From positions 183,339 through 247,338 of the forward strand of contig NZ_VJYZ01000018.1 of assembly GCF_007018965.1 (NCBI RefSeq): 64,000 bases of DNA, written 5' to 3'. The notes beneath the pieces were generated by a model, which searched no databases, was not told the origin of the DNA, and saw nothing but the letters and a program-made list of their open reading frames with translations. Positions 59,834 through 64,000 of the stretch are shown in pieces (within the stretch, counting starts at the first letter, position 1; every line of letters begins with the position of its first letter). The DNA comes from Paracoccus marinus. GTDB lineage: Bacteria > Pseudomonadota > Alphaproteobacteria > Rhodobacterales > Rhodobacteraceae. Made by a program: the position numbers and the translations under genes.

Positions 59834-59850
59834 TGTTAATGTGATTAACA
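59834..59850. promoter_or_regulatory. AT-rich 17-bp perfect palindrome upstream of the DUF2852 gene
   Basis: TGTTAAT, GTG spacer, ATTAACA: seven-base perfect arms, extending imperfectly outward. It lies where a -10 box would be, 21 bases after a TTGACC (59807-59812) and 24 bp before the ATG. Such an AT-rich tract is exceptional in this GC-rich window. It could be an operator for the adjacent TetR-type regulator. Confidence 0.6.
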
Positions 59851-59873
59851 TTCACATCCAACAGGAGCCGACC

Positions 59874-60299
59874 ATGAACACCCCCGCCTATCCCTATCAG
59901 CCCGCCGCGTCGTCCGGCGTGTCCGTCGCGGGAGTCCTGATGCAGGCCCGCGACTGGCTGGACCAGCGCGGCAAGCCCGCCTGGATCGTCGCCATGATCC
60001 TGGGTTTCGTTTTCGTCTGGCCGCTGGGCCTCGCCATCCTTGGCTACATGATCTGGAGCAAGCGCATGTTTGGAAGCTGTCACCACCGCACCCACCGCAC
60101 GAACGGCCGTTCGCACCGGTTCCACCGCGCGGAATCGACCGGAAACGCGGCCTTCGATGCCTACCGCGACGAGACGCTGAAGCGCCTGGAGGATGAGAAC
60201 CGCGCCTTCGTGGACTTCCTGCAAAAGCTGCGCGACGCCCGCGACAAGGCCGAGTTCGACCAGTTCATGGACGAACGCAAGCAACCCGACGCGGCCTGA
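59874..60299 (+). CDS. DUF2852 domain-containing protein
   Basis: A 141-residue protein of the DUF2852 family: an N-terminal flexible part, a membrane span (about residues 38-58, PAWIVAMILGFVFVWPLGLAI), then a basic KRMFGSCHHRTHRTNGR segment and a coiled tail AFDAYRDETLKRLEDENRAF, LQKLRDARDKAEFDQFM. Function unknown. CAGGAG precedes the ATG at 59874. Confidence 0.85.
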   Translation: MNTPAYPYQPAASSGVSVAGVLMQARDWLDQRGKPAWIVAMILGFVFVWPLGLAILGYMIWSKRMFGSCHHRTHRTNGRSHRFHRAESTGNAAFDAYRDETLKRLEDENRAFVDFLQKLRDARDKAEFDQFMDERKQPDAA

Positions 60300-60353
60300 T
60301 CTCAGCGGCGAATCTCTGCGGCCAATCTCTGCGGCGACGATCTGCGCGACGAT

Positions 60354-60374
60354 GGGCCGGGGCAACCCCGGCCC
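60354..60374. terminator. Hairpin between the convergent DUF2852 and gshA genes
   Basis: GGGCCGGGG (60354-60362), CAA loop, CCCCGGCCC (60366-60374), a perfect 9-bp stem between convergent genes; TTGTC follows. Probably terminates the DUF2852 transcript. Confidence 0.65.
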
Positions 60375-60380
60375 GTTGTC

Positions 60381-60420
60381 GTCAGTAGGTGTAGTTTGCC
60401 GTCAGTAGCTGTAGTAGCGG
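60381..60420. repeat. 20-bp near-duplication at the gshA stop codon
   Basis: GTCAGTAGGTGTAGT (60381-60395) recurs as GTCAGTAGCTGTAGT (60401-60415), 14 of 15 bases alike. The second copy holds the gshA stop and codes the last Ser-Tyr; the first lies just downstream, in another frame. Confidence 0.6.
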
Positions 60421-61772
60421 TAGATGTTGGACAGGTCGCCCTGCCATTCGCCGTGATACTTGCCCAGAAGCTCGTCGGCGGGCGTCATCCCGCTGTCCAC
60501 GGACTCGCGCAGCGCATTGAGGAAATGCGTCTCGTCCGCGATCAACCCGCCCGCGCCAGGACGCGCGCGCGACTTCAGCCCCGCCTCGGCGATGTCGAGC
60601 ACCTGACGCGACAGCTCGTCCAGCCGCACGCCGGCCGCCTGACCCGCCAGCCCGTCGCGGGCCGCGGCGCGGCGCAACCCCTCGCGCGTCTCGTGGTCCC
60701 AGCCCTTGATCAGGTCCCATGCCGCATCCAGCGCGCCCTGATCGTAAAGCAGGCCGACCCACAGCGCGGGCAGGGCGCAAAGCCGCCGCCACGGGCCGCC
60801 GTCGGCACCCCGCATCTCGATGTATTTCTTGACCCGCGCCTCGGGGAACACGGTCGTCATGTGGTCGGCCCAGTCCGACAGCGTCGGCACCTCGCCCGGC
60901 AGCGCGGGCAGGCGGCCGTTCAGGAAGTCGCGGAACGACTGCCCCAGCGCGTCGATGTAGCGCCCGTTCCGATAGACGAAGTACATCGGCACATCGAGGA
61001 CGTAGTCCACCCAGGCGTCATAGCCGAACCCGTGCTCGAACACGAAGGGCAGCATGCCGGTGCGCGCCTCGTCGAGGTTCTGCCAGATATGCGCGCGCCA
61101 CGACTTCATCCCGTTGAGCTTGCCGTCGAGGAAAGGCGAGTTCGCGAACAGCGCCGTCGCGACAGGCTGCAACGCCAGGCCCACGCGCAGCTTCTGGACC
61201 ATGTCCGCCTCGGACCCGAAGTCGAGGTTCACCTGCACCGTGCAGGTCCGGTACATCATCTGCGTGCCGAGCGTGCCGACCTTTTCCATGTAGGGCGTCA
61301 TCAGCGCGTAGCGCCCCTTGGGCATCATCGGCATGTCCGCCTGCGACCATTCGGGCGCCGCGCCAAGGCCGATGAAGCCCGCGCCGATCTCGTCGGCGAC
61401 CTGCCGCACCTCGGCCAGGTGCGCGTTCACCTCGTCGCAGGTCTGGTGGACGGTTTCCAGCGGCGCGCCCGACAGCTCGAACTGCCCGCCGGGTTCAAGG
61501 CTGATGTTGGCGCCGTCGCGTTCCAGCCCGATCAGGTGGTCGCCTTCCAGCACCTGCTTCCAGCCGAAGCGGTCGCGCAAGCCTTCCAGCATCGCCTTGA
61601 TCGAGCTTTTGCCGTCATAGGGCAGGGGCTTCAGGTCGTCCCAGGTGAAGCCGAACTTCTCGTGTTCGGTGCCAATGCGCCAGTTCTCGGCCGGCTTCTC
61701 GCCGGATGCGATGTAGTCGGCAAGCTGCTCGCGCCGCTCGATTGGGCCGCCGCCCTGTTGGGGAATGGACAT
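60402..61772 (-). CDS. gshA: Glutamate-cysteine ligase (plant/alphaproteobacterial type)
   Basis: First step of glutathione synthesis. The 456-residue protein shows RIGTEHEKFGFTWDDLKPLPY, GDHLIGLERDGANISLEPGGQF, MMYRTCTVQVNLDFGSEADM, and DYVLDVPMYFVYRNGRYID. These fit the GCS2/EgtA-like group. The C-terminus is an odd IYRYYSY ending at a 20-bp duplication. A 15-bp tandem duplication lies upstream of its start. Confidence 0.93.
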   Translation of the reverse strand: MSIPQQGGGPIERREQLADYIASGEKPAENWRIGTEHEKFGFTWDDLKPLPYDGKSSIKAMLEGLRDRFGWKQVLEGDHLIGLERDGANISLEPGGQFELSGAPLETVHQTCDEVNAHLAEVRQVADEIGAGFIGLGAAPEWSQADMPMMPKGRYALMTPYMEKVGTLGTQMMYRTCTVQVNLDFGSEADMVQKLRVGLALQPVATALFANSPFLDGKLNGMKSWRAHIWQNLDEARTGMLPFVFEHGFGYDAWVDYVLDVPMYFVYRNGRYIDALGQSFRDFLNGRLPALPGEVPTLSDWADHMTTVFPEARVKKYIEMRGADGGPWRRLCALPALWVGLLYDQGALDAAWDLIKGWDHETREGLRRAAARDGLAGQAAGVRLDELSRQVLDIAEAGLKSRARPGAGGLIADETHFLNALRESVDSGMTPADELLGKYHGEWQGDLSNIYRYYSY

Positions 61773-61790
61773 GACGCCTCTCGCGGTGTT

Positions 61791-61820
61791 GCTGCAGACA
61801 GGTGGGCTGCAGACAGGTGG
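61791..61820. repeat. Perfect 15-bp tandem duplication upstream of gshA
   Basis: GCTGCAGACAGGTGG occurs twice head-to-tail without mismatch, 19 to 48 bp before the gshA start codon. On the minus strand this is CCACCTGTCTGCAGC twice. It may be a site for a dimeric regulator or a slippage product. Confidence 0.85.
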
Positions 61821-61908
61821 CTTGCGGCTGGGCCATAGTCAAGGTGAGCCGGGCGTCACGTCGGGGACTTGCGGCTGGCGCGCGGGTTGCGGGACGGCGG
61901 TCGGCGGA

Positions 61909-63006
61909 TCAGCCGATCCTGCCCCGCATACCGCCGGTCTGCGCCCGGTCCAGCAGCAGGTGGTCCAGGATCACGCAGGCCGCCATCGCCTCGGCCACCG
62001 GGACCGCGCGGATGCCGACGCAGGGGTCGTGGCGGCCCTTGGTGATCAGGTCGATCTCGCGCCCATGCGCGTCGATTGTCCGGCGCGGCGTCAGGATCGA
62101 GCTGGTGGGCTTGACCGCGAACCGCACCACGATGTCCTGCCCGGTGGAGATCCCGCCAAGAATCCCGCCCGCGTGGTTCGACAGGAACTCGGGCCCTTGC
62201 GGCCCCATGCGGATCTCGTCGGCGTTCCCGGTGCCGCGCAGGCGGGCGGCGGCCATCCCTTCGCCGATCTCGACCCCCTTCACGGCGTTGATCGACATCA
62301 TCGCGGCGGCAAGGTCGGTGTCGAGCTTGCCGTAGACCGGCGCGCCAAGGCCCGGCGGACAGCCCTGCACCACCACCTCGATCATCGCGCCGACGCTGTC
62401 CTGGTCCTTGCGGATGGCGTTGAGATAGTCCGTCCATTCGGGGACCGCGCTTGCGTCGGGGCAGAAGAAGTCGTTGCGCCCGATTTCCTCATGGTCGATC
62501 CGGCCGCGGTCGATCGCCAGCGTCCCGATCTGCACCATGTAGCCCGTGATCCGCAGCTGAGGCGCCAGCTCGCGCAGCACCGCCTGCGCGACGCCCCCCG
62601 CCGCGACCCGCGCCGCCGTCTCGCGCGCGCTGGACCGCCCGCCGCCGCGATAGTCGCGGTGGCCGTATTTCAGGTGGTAGGTGATGTCGGCATGGCCGGG
62701 GCGAAACGCCTGCGCGATCTCGCCGTAGTCGCGCGAGCGCTGGTCGGTGTTCTCGATCATCAGCTGGATTGGGGTGCCGGTGGTTTTCCCGTCGAACACG
62801 CCCGAGAGGATGCGGACCTGATCGGCTTCCTGCCGCTGCGTGGTCATCTTCGACTGCCCGGGCCGGCGCCGGTCGAGGAAGGGCTGGAGGGCGCTTTCGT
62901 CCAGCGGGACGTTCGGCGGGCAGCCATCAACGGTCGCGCCGAGGGCGGGGCCGTGGCTTTCGCCCCAGGTGGTGAAGGTGAAGATGCGGCCGAAGGTGTT
63001 GGTCAT
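61909..63006 (-). CDS. aroC: Chorismate synthase
   Basis: Last shared step of aromatic biosynthesis: EPSP to chorismate, requiring reduced FMN. The 365-residue protein has [20 protein letters not shown] at the N-terminus, [33 protein letters not shown], and [14 protein letters not shown] plus the C-terminal [18 protein letters not shown] signature. ATG at 63006 gives the normal start. It shares the pathway with aroA at the window's left end and supplies the chorismate mutase. Confidence 0.97.
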   Translation of the reverse strand: MTNTFGRIFTFTTWGESHGPALGATVDGCPPNVPLDESALQPFLDRRRPGQSKMTTQRQEADQVRILSGVFDGKTTGTPIQLMIENTDQRSRDYGEIAQAFRPGHADITYHLKYGHRDYRGGGRSSARETAARVAAGGVAQAVLRELAPQLRITGYMVQIGTLAIDRGRIDHEEIGRNDFFCPDASAVPEWTDYLNAIRKDQDSVGAMIEVVVQGCPPGLGAPVYGKLDTDLAAAMMSINAVKGVEIGEGMAAARLRGTGNADEIRMGPQGPEFLSNHAGGILGGISTGQDIVVRFAVKPTSSILTPRRTIDAHGREIDLITKGRHDPCVGIRAVPVAEAMAACVILDHLLLDRAQTGGMRGRIG

Positions 63007-63057
63007 GGGGGGAACTCCGTTGGGGTTCCGTTTACGCGAGGGGCGGGGGCGGGGGAA

Positions 63058-63112
63058 GGCGCACGGACGATGCACAAGCGATGCACGGGTGATGCACGGG
63101 CGGTGCGAACGC
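63058..63112. repeat. 11-bp direct repeats (iterons) between aroC and the BrnA-like gene
   Basis: Five 11-mers in a row: an edge copy GGCGCACGGAC, then GATGCACAAGC, GATGCACGGGT, GATGCACGGGC and an edge copy GGTGCGAACGC. The period equals about one helical turn. They end 60 bp before the BrnA-like start. BrnA is a DNA-binding antitoxin, so the repeats may be its operator. Confidence 0.75.
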
Positions 63113-63172
63113 CGCCTTCACCCCGCGTTAACCCGCCCGCGCCAGAGTCGCCGCATCAGGCAGGGGGCGCGC

Positions 63173-63502
63173 ATGGGCGGGATCACGAAGGCGGAGACGG
63201 CGAGGCGGATCAACTATCACTACATAGCCGACGCGATGCGGCGGCCGGAATGGGACCTGCACCAGAAGCTGCTGACCGAGGGGCGCATCCCCGAGGCATG
63301 GCACGAGATCGCGCTGGAACGCGGCGAGGCGAAGCGGGTGCGGGTCACGATCGCGCTGGAGGAGGACGTGGTCCGCTTCTTCCGCGGCATGGGCGCGGGC
63401 TACGGCCCCCGCATGAACGCGGTCCTGCGCGCCTTCATGCATGCGCGGCTGGCGGGGCTGCTGCGCGGGGGCGAGACGATGGACTACCTCGCCCGGCGCT
63501 AG
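63173..63502 (+). CDS. BrnA-like antitoxin/DNA-binding protein without a visible partner
   Basis: A 109-residue protein. Its C-terminal half VRVTIALEEDVVRFFRGMGAG, YGPRMNAVLRAFMHARLAGLL matches the BrnA antitoxin pattern (VxIRLDPDVLxYFR, GYQTRINAVLRAYM), a ribbon-helix-helix-type DNA-binding fold. The first ~55 residues are basic and not recognised. BrnA normally follows the toxin BrnT; no BrnT is seen on either side. It has CAGGGGG as ribosome site. Its stop is TAG, followed in frame by an open, GC3-rich 55-codon stretch. Confidence 0.7.
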   Translation: MGGITKAETARRINYHYIADAMRRPEWDLHQKLLTEGRIPEAWHEIALERGEAKRVRVTIALEEDVVRFFRGMGAGYGPRMNAVLRAFMHARLAGLLRGGETMDYLARR

Positions 63503-63670
63503 GCGGAGGGTCTGGACGGTTACAAGCCGCTATGGGGCGACACGCAGGAGGGCTACGAAACCCTCGCCCCCGGCGCCGCCCGGCTCTTGAGCGAGGAGCC
63601 GGGGGTGCCGATCGGGGAGGAGGAGCGGGCGGCGCGGGCGGATACGTTGGCGTGGATGAGGGGGAGGTAG
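63503..63670 (+). pseudogene. In-frame continuation after the amber stop of the BrnA-like gene
   Basis: After TAG at 63500-63502 the same frame stays open for 55 codons (LDGYKPLWGDTQEGYETLAP, PGVPIGEEERAARADTLAWM) to another TAG. Nearly all codons end in G or C, as in real genes here. Either a once longer gene was cut by a TAG mutation or a read-through tail exists. Not recognised by itself. Confidence 0.45.
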
Positions 63671-63749
63671 GGGAGTTTGACCCTTACGGTTTGGTGCGGT
63701 GTGGTGAACTCACTCTACTAACTGCAACGAATCAGATGGCGCTGTAAGA

Positions 63750-63785
63750 GGGCGGTCCTCGCAAGAGCCGCCCCCCCGTTTTTCT
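63750..63785 (+). terminator. Terminator after the BrnA-like locus
   Basis: GGGCGG (63750-63755) and CCGCCC (63768-63773), with inner CTC/GAG around a GCAA loop, followed by CCCCGTTTTTCT. A good Rho-independent terminator for plus-strand transcription. Confidence 0.8.
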
Positions 63786-63790
63786 AGGCG

Positions 63791-63892
63791 CTAGCCGCAA
63801 CAGCGGCGATGGGCACGGACGAACTCCCAGCGGCCCAAACGCCACCGAAAGTAGGCCCGCACACGATGACAGAGTCGGTTTGACCGGCGCAT
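63791..63892 (-). CDS. Putative 33-residue Arg/Cys/Trp-rich peptide
   Basis: Minus-strand ORF: MRRSNRLCHRVRAYFRWRLG followed by RWEFVRAHRRCCG and TAG. It has 11 Arg, 3 Cys and a strong AAAGGAGG ribosome site spaced 6 bases from the ATG at 63892, one of the best in the window. GC3 is about 70%, lower than neighbours. It lies between the terminator and the insertion-sequence end. Not recognised. Confidence 0.5.
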   Translation of the reverse strand: MRRSNRLCHRVRAYFRWRLGRWEFVRAHRRCCG

Positions 63893-63923
63893 CGCATACC
63901 TCCTTTCTCAAGGAGCCTTGACT

Positions 63924-64000
63924 TGGACTTGCCCGGCTTTTGTGGAGAGCGTTTAGCTCACTTCGCGGGCCTTTCGCTCGAAGGCGATGGGGCTCTGGAA
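63924..64000 (-). mobile_element. End of an IS3-type insertion sequence, running off the window
   Basis: TGGACTTGCCCGGCTTTTGTGG from 63924 looks like an IS terminal inverted repeat (begins with TG) 29 bp from the transposase stop codon, the usual spacing. The rest of the element lies beyond the window. The boundary is inferred; the other end and target duplication cannot be seen. Confidence 0.55.
63953..64000 (-). CDS. IS3-family transposase, C-terminal end only
   Basis: The last 15 codons on the minus strand read FQSPIAFERKAREVS and stop. The SPIAFE segment is the conserved end of IS3-family integrase-type transposases (usually after HSxLGY/F). The DDE catalytic residues lie beyond the window. 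Confidence 0.65.
   Translation of the reverse strand, partial: FQSPIAFERKAREVS

Noticed and set aside
60301..60350. 13-bp tandem units (GCGGCGAATCTCT-like) after the DUF2852 gene
   Set aside because: Only two clear copies; too few to distinguish from chance or simple slippage.
61765..63747. 660-codon plus-strand frame opposite gshA start and aroC
   Set aside because: Antisense of aroC for most of its length; its last part runs out of frame through the BrnA-like gene.

Overview
The window is a gene-dense, very GC-rich (about 70% by eye) chromosomal segment of an alphaproteobacterium, most probably a Rhodobacterales (Paracoccaceae / Roseobacter-type) species. Pointers are the lipoylated PDH E1-beta, the MipZ ATPase, the incomplete regulatory PTS (HprK-RapZ-EIIA(Man)-HPr), a DUF1150 protein beside Hsp20, a DUF6476 protein divergent from an RluA-type synthase, and the order lgt-MidA-pgeF-Lrp-trxB. 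No rRNA, tRNA, CRISPR array or prophage was seen. Nearly everything is single-copy core metabolism. The accessory part is the last ~1 kb.

Layout. 1-3.7 kb: end of aroA, malic enzyme maeB, pyrimidine salvage cdd-upp. 3.8-9 kb: a SPOR-domain exported protein, a 15-bp tandem repeat, a membrane protein resembling a dead M48 peptidase, rpoH, an RluA-type synthase head-to-head with a DUF6476 protein, and a UbiK-like protein. 9.1-15.4 kb: lgt, MidA-type methyltransferase, pgeF, an Lrp regulator, trxB, bifunctional sat-cysC. 15.5-20 kb: two glycosyltransferases, DUF1150-hsp20 behind a heat-shock-type promoter, a YdcH-like protein, purE-purK. 20-28 kb: an RTX-type protein, a coupled operon pepF-GNAT-M19 dipeptidase, metY, a SIMPL protein. 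28-35.3 kb: a 1205-residue Ala/Pro-rich single-pass protein, a lytic-transglycosylase-like lipoprotein, gatB, a DUF4177 protein, an FtsB-like protein. 35.3-39.4 kb: pdhA-pdhB-pdhC. 39.4-45.7 kb: RND efflux pair, mipZ, an MBL-fold hydrolase. 45.8-51.7 kb: a ribosome/translation cluster on the minus strand (ffh, two GNATs, chorismate mutase, rpsP, rimM, small membrane protein, trmD, rplS, rpmE). 51.8-56.8 kb: small membrane protein, CMD-family protein, EamA exporter, acyltransferase/OpgC-like protein, pckA. 57-60.3 kb: hprK-rapZ-EIIA-HPr, TetR, DUF2852. 60.4-63 kb: gshA, aroC. 63-64 kb: an orphan BrnA-like antitoxin behind 11-bp direct repeats, an in-frame continuation after its amber stop, a tiny Arg-rich ORF, and the end of an IS3-type insertion sequence running off the window.

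How it works together. maeB, pdhABC and pckA form the pyruvate/PEP/acetyl-CoA node, and the adjacent HprK-RapZ-EIIA-HPr set is the phospho-relay that in related bacteria senses carbon state. Two LacI-type operator-like sites between pckA and hprK suggest carbon control. The minus-strand ribosomal block is tightly coupled by ATGA/GTGA overlaps. The least explained items are the large PilM/GspL-like plus PilP/GspC-like protein, the BrnA-like locus with its 11-bp iterons, the AT-rich palindrome before the DUF2852 gene, and several short tandem repeats at gene ends.
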